Positions 1-8,998 of a stretch of 64,000 nt of DNA are shown piece by piece. The notes under the pieces were generated by a model, which saw only the letters and a list, made by a program, of their open reading frames with translations, had not been told where the DNA came from and searched no databases. The stretch lies in the NCBI RefSeq assembly GCF_003966225.1, contig NZ_RXNU01000004.1, positions 372,001 through 436,000 of the forward strand, given 5' to 3'. Position numbers and translations under genes: made by a program. Source of the DNA: Shewanella canadensis (GTDB lineage: Bacteria; Pseudomonadota; Gammaproteobacteria; Enterobacterales; Shewanellaceae). Numbering within the stretch: position 1 is the first letter of the stretch; each line of letters starts with the position of its first letter.

Positions 1-49
1 AGCCGAGCCTGCTTGTGATTTTTGCAGCGCTTCTTCCCTTATCGATAGA

Positions 50-78
50 TAGTGAGAATATAAGTGAGATGGTATAAT
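50..78 (+). promoter_or_regulatory. possible promoter for yqcC-truC
   Basis: A perfect -10 hexamer TATAAT lies at 73-78, about 85 bases before the GTG start of yqcC. The hexamer 17 bases upstream, TAGTGA, is a poor -35 match, so the call rests on the -10 alone. Confidence 0.35.
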
Positions 79-162
79 GGTTTGCTGAATAGAGTGGCCA
101 GAGGCTAAAAATGTGTTCTATATGTCTCCCCCCTCATTTGTGTTGATTAGAAGGTGTGTTAA

Positions 163-483
163 GTGCTCTATTTAAAGACGATTGAATTACTTGATAAATT
201 AGAGGGTGAGCTTAAGCTGCAATTACTATGGTCCTCAGAGAAACCCTCACAGGAAGCCATGAATGATAACTCGCCTTTTAGTTGTGAGGCGATGTCATTT
301 GAGAATTGGGTTCAGTTTATTTTTATACCTAAGATGAAAGATTTGATAGACAGAAGTCAGTCTTTACCCACCAATATTGCAATAGCACCTATGGCCCATC
401 ACGTATGGAGTAGCAAGCAAAACTTACATACTTTGATTTTTATTTTTGACAATTTGGATACATTGCTCAGTGAACAAAGATAA
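163..483 (+). CDS. yqcC: YqcC family protein
   Basis: Small soluble protein of 106 residues resembling the YqcC (DUF446) family, which has no established biochemical role; the E. coli protein is of similar length. No signal peptide or membrane segment is visible. The conserved-looking part is the middle, with W and F residues around residues 40-65 (ENWVQFIFIPKM). The GTG start is supported by AGAAGG seven bases upstream. It is followed after one base by truC, and the trio yqcC-truC-yqcA is the same as in E. coli, which supports the family call. A role linked to tRNA modification is suggested only by that context. Confidence 0.75.
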   Translation: MLYLKTIELLDKLEGELKLQLLWSSEKPSQEAMNDNSPFSCEAMSFENWVQFIFIPKMKDLIDRSQSLPTNIAIAPMAHHVWSSKQNLHTLIFIFDNLDTLLSEQR

Positions 484-484
484 C

Positions 485-1321
485 ATGTTAGAAGAGACAG
501 TTGAGAAAGATCTATATTGTGCAGAGTCTCCGGAAACTGTAGAAGATGCTGACGAAGAGTCTGCGCCTGAAATTGAGATTTTGTTTGAAGATGATGATGT
601 GGTGGCTATTCATAAACCGGCTGGTCTGTTAGTGCATCGCTCTTATCTTGCACGTCGCGAGCGTTTTTTTGCAATGCAATTAACTCGCGATAAAGTGGGT
701 TGTCATGTATTTCCTGTACACCGACTCGACAGACCGACCTCGGGGGTGTTGCTGTTTGCCAAAAGCAGCGAGATGGCCAACAAATTGTGTGAGCAGTTTG
801 AAGCTAAAACCGTAGATAAGCATTACTTAGCCATTGTCAGAGGGAATATGCATGAAGCCGACACCTTAGATTATGCGCTTAAAGTGGAGCTTGATGATCA
901 CGGTGATAAAGATGTTGATCCTAATAAAGCGGCGCAAGAGGCGGTAACCAGCTATCAGCCCCTCCTTAATACTGAAATTCCCTATCCGTCGGGACGATAT
1001 GCATCGAGTCGATATGCGCTGGTAAAGTTAACGCCGCATACCGGGCGTAAGCATCAATTACGTCGTCATATGGCGCATTTAAGACACCCCATTGTCGGCG
1101 ATACTACCCATGGTGATGGTAAACAGAATAAATTTTTCAGGGAACACTTCTCGATGAACCGGTTATGGTTGATTGCTAAGCATCTCTCTTTCGACCACCC
1201 AAGAAGTGGCGAGCGTATAACGATTGAAACAGAGCTTGAGGAGCAGTGGTTCACCTTGTTTGACGCGTTTGGCTGGGATGAAGATAAGTTAGCGACGGAT
1301 AGATCTTATTTAATTGCGTAA
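485..1321 (+). CDS. truC: tRNA pseudouridine(65) synthase TruC
   Basis: RluA-family pseudouridine synthase of 278 residues expected to make pseudouridine 65 in the acceptor-stem-proximal region of tRNA. The catalytic motif HRLDRPTSG is present with the nucleophilic Asp at about residue 82, and the second family motif (TGRKHQLRRHM) lies near residues 180-190. The ATG chosen here follows the yqcC stop after one base; a longer in-frame reading from 446 would run through the yqcC coding sequence and is less likely. An acidic N-terminal stretch of roughly 35 residues precedes the catalytic domain. Translation is probably coupled to yqcC. Confidence 0.9.
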   Translation: MLEETVEKDLYCAESPETVEDADEESAPEIEILFEDDDVVAIHKPAGLLVHRSYLARRERFFAMQLTRDKVGCHVFPVHRLDRPTSGVLLFAKSSEMANKLCEQFEAKTVDKHYLAIVRGNMHEADTLDYALKVELDDHGDKDVDPNKAAQEAVTSYQPLLNTEIPYPSGRYASSRYALVKLTPHTGRKHQLRRHMAHLRHPIVGDTTHGDGKQNKFFREHFSMNRLWLIAKHLSFDHPRSGERITIETELEEQWFTLFDAFGWDEDKLATDRSYLIA

Positions 1322-1769
1322 GAAATAAAACGGCAGCATATATTGTCTGTTTAGCGGTGACAGTTACGAGGTTGGGCTTGCAAGGCTTCTTAATGTGTTC
1401 AGAGCACCCATAAGAACATGAGTAGCCTACAATCAATAGGTTACTCTTTTTTTAATGACTTTTATCTCTTGTGCCTTTACTTCTTATGGCTTTTATTTCT
1501 TGTGACAGGTTTCATGGTGTTGTGTGGTTTTATCATCTGAATGCACGGATTGTGAGGGAGCATTCAAGGTATTGCCGGATTGAACCGTTCGAAAAAAACA
1601 CATGCGTCTGATGTGAGCTGAGCGATGAAGATGTTTCAGGTGCTTTTGGCGATTAGAATGGCGCATCTTATTGAGTCCTTGAAACTTCAATTGAATCAGT
1701 TGGCATGATGCTGTCAATAAAGTATTGTTTGGATTATAAGTCTAAATTGAACACAGAGCGATCTGAAAT
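1322..1769. other. 448-bp intergenic region between truC and yqcA
   Basis: No convincing gene is seen. A 74-codon frame on the minus strand (1493-1717) has a His/Lys/Gln-rich translation without family character. The region holds a small degenerate tandem repeat near 1459-1504 and presumably the yqcA promoter, although no strong -35/-10 pair stands out. Confidence 0.5.
1459..1504. repeat. three degenerate 15-16 bp tandem repeats
   Basis: Three consecutive units read CTTTTATCTCTTGTG, CTTTACTTCTTATGG and CTTTTATTTCTTGTG; units one and three differ at one position. The array is non-coding as far as can be seen. Confidence 0.5.
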
Positions 1770-2234
1770 ATGAGAAAAGTGAATCTGATTTTTGGAACTG
1801 TCTATGGCAATGCTCAATTCGTAGCTGAAACCTTATGTAATGAGCTTCAATGCGAAGGTCGAGAGGTGGCATTGTTTCAGCATGATGAATTAGGTGGTTT
1901 CATTCCTCCGCAAGATGAAGTTTTATTGATTGTTTGTTCAACGACGGGGCAGGGAGATGTTCCGGAAGACATACTTCCTTGGTTTGAAAATATTAAAACT
2001 ACGGCACCTTACCTTCCAGAACTTAGGTATGGTGTGATCGCCCTTGGCGACTCTAGTTACGAAACTTTTTGTCGGGCAGGCATACAGTTTGATGAACTGT
2101 TCACTGAATTAGGTTCGCAGCGAATTGGTGATATTTTAAAAATAGACGCCTGTGAAACAATGGAACCAGAGGTAGAAGCAAAGGCATGGCTGCAAAGCTG
2201 GAAAGATCTAATCGACATGGAAACCGTTGCTTAA
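1770..2234 (+). CDS. yqcA: flavodoxin YqcA
   Basis: Short-chain flavodoxin-like protein of 154 residues, a cytoplasmic FMN-binding electron carrier by family. The phosphate-binding loop is GTVYGNAQFVAE near residues 9-20, a TTGQGD loop lies near residue 55, and LGDSSYETFC near residue 92 matches the isoalloxazine-contacting segment of MioC/YqcA proteins. It completes the yqcC-truC-yqcA neighbourhood, although here a 448-bp gap separates it from truC. Its last 49 bases are also read by the following PTS gene in another frame. The electron-transfer partner is not evident from context. Confidence 0.88.
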   Translation: MRKVNLIFGTVYGNAQFVAETLCNELQCEGREVALFQHDELGGFIPPQDEVLLIVCSTTGQGDVPEDILPWFENIKTTAPYLPELRYGVIALGDSSYETFCRAGIQFDELFTELGSQRIGDILKIDACETMEPEVEAKAWLQSWKDLIDMETVA

Positions 2235-3655
2235 GTTATATTAATCAGCATTGGTTTAAATTTGCGCAAAGACTCAGTCAGGCGTTGTTGATCCCTATTG
2301 CCATTTTACCCGCAGCAGGGGTCATGATTGGTTTGGCCAGTAACCCCATCCCATTTATTCCTGAGCCGTTGTCGGTACTCATGTTAACTGTGGGTAATCT
2401 CATTTTCACCATGATGCCTATGTTATTTGCCGTCGCGGTATCGATAGGTTTTTGTAAAGATCAGGGCATCGCTGCATTCAGTGCTGTATTTGGCTTTGGT
2501 GTATACCTCTCAAGCATGGCCGCCTTGGCTGAAGTGTATCAAGTGCCAACTCGTACCCTGTTGGGGGTTGAGACCATAGATACCGGGATTGCCGGAGGAA
2601 TGCTTGTTGGGGCCGTAACATGTTTCGCGGTAAATCAAAGTCAAAAGTTACGTCTTCCGGCGGTTTTTTCTTTCTTTGAAGGAAGGAGAAGTGCCCCTCT
2701 GTTAATGATCCCTTTCAGCATCATTCTTGCCTATCTGCTTATTCATATCTGGCCGTCGATGTCCTTATGGATTGAGCGGTTTTCCAATTGGGTCGTATAT
2801 CAAAAGCCTGCTGAAGCCTTTGCGCTGTATGGTGCAGTAGAAAGACTACTTATCCCATTGGGATTACATCATATCTGGAACGCGCCGTTTTATTTAGAGA
2901 TGGGACAATACGTCAAAGATGGGGAAGTGATAAGAGGTGAAGTGGCTCGGTACCTTGCCGGAGATCCGCTTGCCGGAAATTTGGCTGGTGGTTACTTGAT
3001 AAAAATGTGGGGGTTACCTGCAGCTGCTCTGGCTATCTGGCGTTGTGCCGATAGAGGTCAGAGAAATAGAGTCGCTGGCATTATGATATCTGCAGCCTCT
3101 GCTAGCTGGCTTACCGGTGTTACTGAGCCTATCGAATTTGCGTTTATGTTTATTGCACCTCTGTTATTTTTACTGCATGCCTTGATGACGGGGCTCGCTT
3201 ATGCGGTATGTATTACGCTTGAAATTCATCACAGTATTGTATTTTCCCATGGGCTGGTTGATTTTTCTCTGTTGTTTGGTAATGCTAAAAATAGCGAGTG
3301 GTTTTTGATTTTAGGACCATTGACGGCAGTGATTTACTACCTGATTTTTAGAGGGGCTATTTTACTCTTTAACCTCAAAACACCCGGACGAATGGAGCAA
3401 GAAAACAAACCTCAAGCCGGCTTACTGACGATTGTCAGGGCGCTTGGAGGGGCCGATAATATCCTCGATTTAAGTGCTTGTTTGACTCGATTAAGAATAA
3501 GTGTAAAGCAACCTTTATTGGTCGATAAATTAAGGTTGAAACAGTTGGGTGCCAAAGGGGTTGTCGTTGTCGGCAATGGTGTGCAGGTTGTTTATGGTAC
3601 TAAGGCCGAAAGTATACGCCGACTATTACAAAGATATATCGATACACGTTCATAA
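2186..3655 (+). CDS. PTS glucose/N-acetylglucosamine-family EIICB permease
   Basis: Inner-membrane sugar permease of the glucose PTS superfamily, 489 residues. The EIIC part (about 20-400) starts with the typical RLSQALLIPIAILPAAGVMIG segment and has multiple hydrophobic helices; a GITEP-like motif appears as TGVTEPIEF. The EIIB part (about 410-485) carries the phosphorylated cysteine at C432 in SACLTRLR. No EIIA domain is fused and no EI, HPr or catabolic gene lies nearby, so the sugar cannot be assigned; GlcNAc or glucose is likely. The only in-frame ATG that preserves the first helix lies inside yqcA, giving a 49-base overlap. A non-canonical start just after yqcA cannot be excluded. Confidence 0.8.
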   Translation: MAAKLERSNRHGNRCLSYINQHWFKFAQRLSQALLIPIAILPAAGVMIGLASNPIPFIPEPLSVLMLTVGNLIFTMMPMLFAVAVSIGFCKDQGIAAFSAVFGFGVYLSSMAALAEVYQVPTRTLLGVETIDTGIAGGMLVGAVTCFAVNQSQKLRLPAVFSFFEGRRSAPLLMIPFSIILAYLLIHIWPSMSLWIERFSNWVVYQKPAEAFALYGAVERLLIPLGLHHIWNAPFYLEMGQYVKDGEVIRGEVARYLAGDPLAGNLAGGYLIKMWGLPAAALAIWRCADRGQRNRVAGIMISAASASWLTGVTEPIEFAFMFIAPLLFLLHALMTGLAYAVCITLEIHHSIVFSHGLVDFSLLFGNAKNSEWFLILGPLTAVIYYLIFRGAILLFNLKTPGRMEQENKPQAGLLTIVRALGGADNILDLSACLTRLRISVKQPLLVDKLRLKQLGAKGVVVVGNGVQVVYGTKAESIRRLLQRYIDTRS

Positions 3656-3695
3656 TTATATTTGTAAACATTTATTTTAACTTTAGTTTGGGGAA

Positions 3696-4535
3696 ATGGA
3701 GATGGAACGTAAAGTATTGATCACCGACTGTGCTGATGCACAGGGGTTAATAACGAAAATCACTGGAGTATGTTTTAAGCATCATTTAAATATCATAAAA
3801 AATAGTGAGTTCGTTGATAATGCTCAAGGACGATTTTTTATGCGAACTGAGCTTGAAGGAGACTTCAATGATGCACTCATTTTATCCGATATCGATGAAG
3901 TGTTACCTGAGTCAAGTCACGTCAAATTAGTCAACATGGCTAAGAAACGAGTGGTTATTTTAGTGACTAAAGAGGCGCACTGTCTCGGCGATATTTTGAT
4001 GAAAGCCTATTACGGTGGTTTGGATATTGAAATTGCCGCGATTGTCAGTAATTACGATAGTCTGAAACCGTTAACGGATAAGTTTGATATTCCTTTTCAC
4101 TATATTTCTCATGAAGGTGTGTCTCGCCTCGAACATGAGGAAATGATGAGTAAAGTGATAGACAAGTATCAACCAGATTACCTTGTTTTGGCAAAGTTTA
4201 TGCGTATTTTAACGCCTGAATTTGTAGAGCAATTCCCCAATCGAATTATCAATATTCATCACTCATTTTTACCAGCATTTATCGGTGCGGCTCCTTACCG
4301 ACAGGCTTGGGAGCGTGGGGTGAAAATTATTGGTGCAACGGCCCATTTCGTTAACAATTGCTTAGATGAAGGGCCAATAATTAAACAAGATGTCATTCCT
4401 GTCGACCACAGTTATAGCGCTGAAGATTTGGCCCGGTGTGGGCGAGATGTTGAAAAAAGTGTACTAAGTAAGGCGTTACAATTGGTATTGCATGAAGAAG
4501 TGATCGTGTATGGGAATAAAACTGTCGTTTTTTAA
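3696..4535 (+). CDS. purU: formyltetrahydrofolate deformylase
   Basis: Hydrolyses 10-formyltetrahydrofolate to formate and tetrahydrofolate, balancing one-carbon pools and feeding formate to PurT. The 279-residue protein has an N-terminal ACT domain (about 6-80, with the NSEFVDN..GRFFMRTELEG stretch typical of PurU) and a formyltransferase-fold catalytic domain (about 85-279). The catalytic region INIHHSFLPAF contains H188-H189, followed by GATAHFV and the Asp-containing DEGPIIKQD. A second ATG two codons later (3702) is closer to the usual start of the family and sits behind GGAG, so the first two residues are uncertain. No operon partner is evident. Confidence 0.93.
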   Translation: MEMERKVLITDCADAQGLITKITGVCFKHHLNIIKNSEFVDNAQGRFFMRTELEGDFNDALILSDIDEVLPESSHVKLVNMAKKRVVILVTKEAHCLGDILMKAYYGGLDIEIAAIVSNYDSLKPLTDKFDIPFHYISHEGVSRLEHEEMMSKVIDKYQPDYLVLAKFMRILTPEFVEQFPNRIINIHHSFLPAFIGAAPYRQAWERGVKIIGATAHFVNNCLDEGPIIKQDVIPVDHSYSAEDLARCGRDVEKSVLSKALQLVLHEEVIVYGNKTVVF

Positions 4536-4673
4536 ATCAGAGATTGGTATCTAATTATGGCTAAGTGTTGATATGAATTCTGGACGTATCTCAAAGTAAC
4601 AAATTATGTGTCTATCGTTATTATCTTTTACACTTTAACTCTGAATCTGTAATGGGTTTCTTGATAGTTTAAA

Positions 4674-4701
4674 ATAAAAAAACAGCCTCATTTGAGGCTG
4701 T
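4674..4701 (-). terminator. rho-independent terminator of the DUF3718-like gene
   Basis: Perfect inverted repeat ACAGCCTCA / TGAGGCTGT (4682-4701). On the minus strand it is followed by a run of seven T residues then ATTTT, the expected polarity for the gene ending at 4729. The plus-strand side (CTTCATTTTT) could also help stop purU transcripts. Confidence 0.8.
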
Positions 4702-4728
4702 CTTCATTTTTCTGACCAATAATAAGGC

Positions 4729-5073
4729 TTAATAGTTTACTGCCAATAACTCGTCTGAACTATAAGTCATAGCCAAATCTTTAATCGTTACTTGACCTTT
4801 CATATATGGCGCAATCTTACTGGCTGTTCTATCTGCACCATGACTCAATGCAAATTGATGATAACTCTGTCCATTACAGACTAAGCGAGGGAAGACTCTC
4901 TGCTTGTTAATACGATAGCCTTTCATCGTATCGTTGAATTTAAACAGACTGTTACTGGCTCCTGCTTTACAAACTTGTATCAATGTTTTTTCAATCTGAG
5001 GAGACATGGCTGCTGAAGCATTAAAAGCAAGTGGGGTCAGGATTATAGCTGCGATAGCAATGAACTTTTTCAT
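4729..5073 (-). CDS. small secreted DUF3718-like protein
   Basis: Predicted exported protein of 114 residues with no known function. An N-terminal signal peptide is clear (MKKFIAIAAIILTPLAFNASA, cleavage expected after ASA near residue 21-22). The mature part is about 92 residues with two cysteines (C35 and C66 in the precursor) that could form a disulfide, and a pattern (VCKAGASN...KGYRI......VCNG) resembling DUF3718 proteins common in Shewanella. It stands alone with its own downstream terminator. GAGCGACC-type sequence precedes the ATG rather than a strong ribosome site. The family call is from memory of related proteins and is moderately sure. Confidence 0.65.
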   Translation of the reverse strand: MKKFIAIAAIILTPLAFNASAAMSPQIEKTLIQVCKAGASNSLFKFNDTMKGYRINKQRVFPRLVCNGQSYHQFALSHGADRTASKIAPYMKGQVTIKDLAMTYSSDELLAVNY

Positions 5074-5226
5074 GGTCGCTCCTAGCGTCTTTTATTCAGG
5101 GTGTGTTATTGAGTAAAGACCCTTTTCGGCTGAAATGCTGTAAGCGATTTGTAGCTAAGTGTATCGAAATGTGCAGTTGGGATCAGACTGTTTCCCTGAG
5201 TAACAATTTGTGTATTTCGACAAATT

Positions 5227-5275
5227 GGCATAAAAAATACTACCTGAATGGGCATAAAAAATCCCACCTGAAGTG
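5227..5275. repeat. 24-bp tandem duplication of the dapD terminator arm
   Basis: Two adjacent copies beginning GGCATAAAAAAT (5227 and 5251) each continue with a near-identical CCTGAA core. Only the second copy retains a complete stem; the first has lost pairing. Confidence 0.65.
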
Positions 5276-5282
5276 GGATTTT
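5258..5282 (-). terminator. rho-independent terminator downstream of dapD
   Basis: Perfect 10-bp stem AAAATCCCAC / GTGGGATTTT with the loop CTGAA. On the minus strand the stem is followed by further T residues (TTTTTTATG), as expected for termination of dapD transcripts. Confidence 0.8.
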
Positions 5283-5325
5283 GTTTGTCTTGCATTAACC
5301 CTTGAAGTTCAGGGGAAGGGTGGGG

Positions 5326-6150
5326 TTAGTCAACGATTCTTAACAGTTCGTTGATACCCACTTTACCGCGAGTCTTAGCGTCAACTTTCTTGACAATAAT
5401 AGCGGCGTAAAGATTATAGGTTCCGCATTTTGAAGGTAAGGTCCCTGAAACGACGACCGAGCCAGCCGGCACTCTTCCGTAATGGACCTCACCTGTTTCA
5501 CGGTCATAGATACGTGTACTCTGTCCAAGATAAACGCCCATGGAAATAACGCTACCCTCTTCAACGATTACGCCCTCAACGACTTCAGAACGTGCACCGA
5601 TGAAACAGTTATCTTCGATGATAGTTGGCCCTGCTTGTAATGGCTCCAACACGCCACCAATGCCAACACCGCCAGATAGATGAACATTCTTACCTATCTG
5701 AGCACAAGAGCCCACAGTGGCCCAGGTATCGACCATTGTACCCTCGTCAACATAGGCACCAAGGTTCACATATGAAGGCATTAGAACCGTGTTCTTGCCG
5801 ATGAAAGAGCCTTTACGTACCGTGGCTGGCGGAACGACGCGGATAGCTTCCTCTTTGAAGCGAGCTTCATCGTAATCGGCAAATTTCATGGGAACTTTAT
5901 CGAAGTATTTCGTTTCGCCACCATCGATAACACCGTTATCGAAGATACGGAAAGAGAGCAGAACGGCTTTCTTTAGCCACTGATGTACGTGCCATTGACC
6001 ATCAATTTTCTCAGCAACTCTAGCTTCACCTTTATCAAGCATGCTAATTACTTTTTCTACATCAGCACGAACGCTCGGATCTACTGAGTTAGGGCTTATT
6101 TCTGCGCGAGCTTCAAAAGCTGCCTCTATGCGTTGGCGTAAAGCCTCCAT
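5326..6150 (-). CDS. dapD: tetrahydrodipicolinate N-succinyltransferase
   Basis: Transfers succinyl from succinyl-CoA to tetrahydrodipicolinate in the succinylase branch of lysine/diaminopimelate synthesis. The 274-residue length equals that of E. coli DapD. An N-terminal helical domain (1-100) precedes the left-handed beta-helix domain, visible as hexapeptide-like repeats from about residue 105 ([20 protein letters not shown], then [19 protein letters not shown]) to about 225. It is the last gene of the map-glnD-dapD block on this strand but is separated from glnD by 192 bases containing an inverted repeat, so it may have its own promoter. Confidence 0.96.
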   Translation of the reverse strand: MEALRQRIEAAFEARAEISPNSVDPSVRADVEKVISMLDKGEARVAEKIDGQWHVHQWLKKAVLLSFRIFDNGVIDGGETKYFDKVPMKFADYDEARFKEEAIRVVPPATVRKGSFIGKNTVLMPSYVNLGAYVDEGTMVDTWATVGSCAQIGKNVHLSGGVGIGGVLEPLQAGPTIIEDNCFIGARSEVVEGVIVEEGSVISMGVYLGQSTRIYDRETGEVHYGRVPAGSVVVSGTLPSKCGTYNLYAAIIVKKVDAKTRGKVGINELLRIVD

Positions 6151-6244
6151 TAACGTCTCCCAATTGTGTTATTGACTGAATCTGGTTTAAAAAAGTTATA
6201 TCGATCGGTATTATATACACAAGCCACTAAAAAGTGCTGCCGAG

Positions 6245-6292
6245 ATATGAATATGAAAGAGTGAATTAGAATAACTCACTCAGAATTCATAT
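6245..6292. other. two-step inverted repeat between glnD and dapD
   Basis: Outer arms ATATGAAT / ATTCATAT enclose inner arms GAGTGA / TCACTC. There is no T run on either side, so it is not a typical intrinsic terminator; it could be an RNA processing hairpin or an operator for dapD. Confidence 0.45.
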
Positions 6293-6342
6293 ATTGGATG
6301 CACTGTTTGTTTGAGTCCTGCTTATAGATTGTACTGCAAGTG

Positions 6343-8922
6343 TTAATATTGAGCTGGCTTTGTGAGTGCAGTGATTAAGTTCTGTCTCAACATCTCTTGT
6401 TGAACTTCATTAAGCTGCTCACCCTCGGTATTTTGCAGTATAAAAAAATCTTCTGCTCGCTCACCAATGGTAGTTATTTTTGCTGCTGATAATGTGACTT
6501 GGCATCGATAAAAAATATCTCCCACTTTTGCTAAAAGCCCCGGGCTATCGAGTGCTATAAGCTCCATCATGCTGGTGCCATGGCGCCGAGAGGGCAAAAA
6601 ATTGACCTGAGTTCGCACGCTGAAAGGTTTCATTTTCCGTGAAAGCTTCTTAAATTTTGGCAGCTTAGATGTGTCACTGTTTAGCGCTTTAATGAGTGTC
6701 TTTCTAAGCCCTTGAATTCGGGATATCCGCGATACCGGGCTACCATCCTGCTCTAAAATGACAAAAGAATCTAGCACATATTGATCTTTAGAGGCCATGA
6801 TTCCGGCGTCGTGAACATTGATGTTTTTGTTGTCTAGCACGGCCATCACGGTCGCGAATAGCTTGGGCTTATCTTTTCCATAGATGAACAACTCAGTGCC
6901 ACCTCTCGTCGTGTGCTTAGATATTATGACCAGAGGTTCATCTTGCTTATGTTTAAGAATGGCTTCTGCGTGCCAGGCTATCTGATTAGGCTGATGGCGT
7001 AAAAAATAATCGGCCTTAAATCGCTGCCATAATCCATCCAGGCTTTTCTCTTTCACACCACGCCTGAGCAACTCTTTTTTCGCCTTTGCCTGATGCTCCC
7101 TGACTCGAGCACGAATATCGACGGGCTTCTCTTTGCCTCGGGCTAACACGCGTTGTGTGGAGAAATAAAGATCCCGCAGTAAAGAGCCTTTCCAATTGTT
7201 CCAGGTCTTTTCATTGGTGGCACAGATATCGGCAACGGTTAAGCAGTAAAGGTAGCTCAGGTGTACCGCATCTCTGACTTTATCAGCAAAGTCGGCGACC
7301 ACATCGGGATCGGAGATATCGCGTCTTTGCGCGGTGACAGACATCACCAAGTGATTTTCAACTAACCATGCAACCATTCGGCCATCGTGATCGTTGAGCC
7401 CATGGAGTTTACAGAAATCGAGTGCATCAACAGCTCCGAGTTTACTGTGATCGCCGCCACGTCCTTTCCCTATGTCGTGAAACAGCGCCGCCAGCACGAG
7501 CAAGCCTTTTTTCGGCAGTTGGTTGATGAGCACGGAGCCTAATGGAAATTCATCTTTCTGTTCAGTTTGAGCGAAGCTCTCAATATTCTGCAGGAGTCTA
7601 TGGGTATGCTCATCGACCGTATAAGCGTGAAAAAGATCGAATTGCATCTGCCCCTCAATATCTCGCCAGGCGGGTAGATATGAAGATAAAACACCATGTC
7701 GGTGCATCAAGGACAAGGCGGCGATGCCTCTGGGATGACGCAATATCTCAGAGAAGACCGCTCTGCATGCTGGGAGGTTCAACAGTGGTTGCGTCTGGGC
7801 GCGTCGGGCCTTCCTTAAGCTTCTCAAGGTCGGGGCATAAATACCCTGAATATTGGAGTTTTTTGCCGCATGGAGAAACAGCGTCATTAACTGGACCGGG
7901 TCATCAAAAAGGTTTTCTGTGATACTTTCTATAAACTTACCACGCAGTTGAAAGTCGTCGTCGATCTTTTTAATTTCAAGGGCTTTAGTATGACCCAGAG
8001 TGGCACGTTTAAAAAGCTGAAGTAGCATCTGGTTCAGCTCCATCACACGCCTTACGGTGCGATAGTAGCGTTTCATCATCTGCTCCACACCAAGTTGTGT
8101 CGCATCTTCGTAGCCCAGAAGGTCTGCCACTTGGCGTTGAAGATCAAACAATAAACGGTTTTCATCCCGTCCGGAGATCAAATGCAGCGCAAACCTTAAT
8201 TCCCATAAGAAGGACTGACACTCGAGCAGTTCATCGAGCTCATCGGACTCGAGAAACCCATGGCCGACGAGCGCTTCAATGTTGGCAGCATCAAAGTAGC
8301 GCATAGCAACCCAGGAGATGGTATGGATATCTCTTAAACCGCCAGGACAGGTCTTGATATTAGGTTCAAGATCGAATGCGCTTGCCTTAGCGTGGCGTGC
8401 GATCTGCTCGTCACGTTTGGCGATGTAAAAATCACTTGCGGGCCAAAAGTCATCGGCTCTGATACTCAGGTGTAAAGATTGATACAGTGCCTGAGGGCCG
8501 CAAAGTAATCTTGCTTCGAGAAGATTAGTGGCTATGGTGATGTCGTGTCGCCCTTGCTCAAGGGTTTGAGCCAGGCTGCGAACACTGTGACCGACCTCCA
8601 GGCCTGCATCCCATAAAAAAGCGATATATCGGCTTAATGCCTGCTCGGCTTTGGGGGATAGTTCTGTCTCAATCAAGAAAAGAAGGTCGACATCGGATTG
8701 GGGGTGTAGCTCGGCGCGGCCATAACCTCCAACGGCAATGAGCGCGATGGGAAATTGATCTAACTGATGCTCTTGCCACTGTTGCTGTAACAATTCATCG
8801 ACGAATTGGCATCGTTGTGCGACTAAGTTTTTGATCGACTCCTCATGACGAAAGTGGGTGAGGAGGTCATGGTTTTGTGAGAGTAGCTGAGCTTTGGCGA
8901 GTTGAGCTGATTCCGTGGTCAT
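6343..8922 (-). CDS. glnD: bifunctional uridylyltransferase/uridylyl-removing enzyme
   Basis: The nitrogen sensor that uridylylates and de-uridylylates PII proteins (GlnB/GlnK) in response to glutamine. The 859-residue protein has the nucleotidyltransferase motif [16 protein letters not shown] (residues 65-80, metal-binding D77 and D79), a central helical GlnD linker ([10 protein letters not shown] near 190), an HD hydrolase domain with [14 protein letters not shown] around residue 480, and two C-terminal ACT domains (about 675-750 and 785-855) for glutamine sensing. Downstream of map with a 76-base gap; probably co-transcribed with it. No key motif is missing. Confidence 0.97.
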   Translation of the reverse strand: MTTESAQLAKAQLLSQNHDLLTHFRHEESIKNLVAQRCQFVDELLQQQWQEHQLDQFPIALIAVGGYGRAELHPQSDVDLLFLIETELSPKAEQALSRYIAFLWDAGLEVGHSVRSLAQTLEQGRHDITIATNLLEARLLCGPQALYQSLHLSIRADDFWPASDFYIAKRDEQIARHAKASAFDLEPNIKTCPGGLRDIHTISWVAMRYFDAANIEALVGHGFLESDELDELLECQSFLWELRFALHLISGRDENRLLFDLQRQVADLLGYEDATQLGVEQMMKRYYRTVRRVMELNQMLLQLFKRATLGHTKALEIKKIDDDFQLRGKFIESITENLFDDPVQLMTLFLHAAKNSNIQGIYAPTLRSLRKARRAQTQPLLNLPACRAVFSEILRHPRGIAALSLMHRHGVLSSYLPAWRDIEGQMQFDLFHAYTVDEHTHRLLQNIESFAQTEQKDEFPLGSVLINQLPKKGLLVLAALFHDIGKGRGGDHSKLGAVDALDFCKLHGLNDHDGRMVAWLVENHLVMSVTAQRRDISDPDVVADFADKVRDAVHLSYLYCLTVADICATNEKTWNNWKGSLLRDLYFSTQRVLARGKEKPVDIRARVREHQAKAKKELLRRGVKEKSLDGLWQRFKADYFLRHQPNQIAWHAEAILKHKQDEPLVIISKHTTRGGTELFIYGKDKPKLFATVMAVLDNKNINVHDAGIMASKDQYVLDSFVILEQDGSPVSRISRIQGLRKTLIKALNSDTSKLPKFKKLSRKMKPFSVRTQVNFLPSRRHGTSMMELIALDSPGLLAKVGDIFYRCQVTLSAAKITTIGERAEDFFILQNTEGEQLNEVQQEMLRQNLITALTKPAQY

Positions 8923-8998
8923 CGATGCCCTTGAGCTGGTTAGTTCACTGGCTTAACGTACAAATAGATAAGCCAGTGCGGATTATAGTTCTAATAAA

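Noticed and set aside
1..117. Open frame on the minus strand reading FLASGHSIQQTIIPSH..., running off the left edge
   Set aside because: No start codon occurs after the in-frame stop, and plus-strand frames at the edge also stop early. It could be chance or the edge of a neighbouring gene; too little is visible.
1493..1717. 74-codon minus-strand frame between truC and yqcA
   Set aside because: Composition is unlike a protein family, no ribosome site, crosses the small tandem repeat region.
5103..5354. 83-codon plus-strand frame over the dapD terminator
   Set aside because: Runs through the duplicated terminator and into antisense dapD; no supporting signals.
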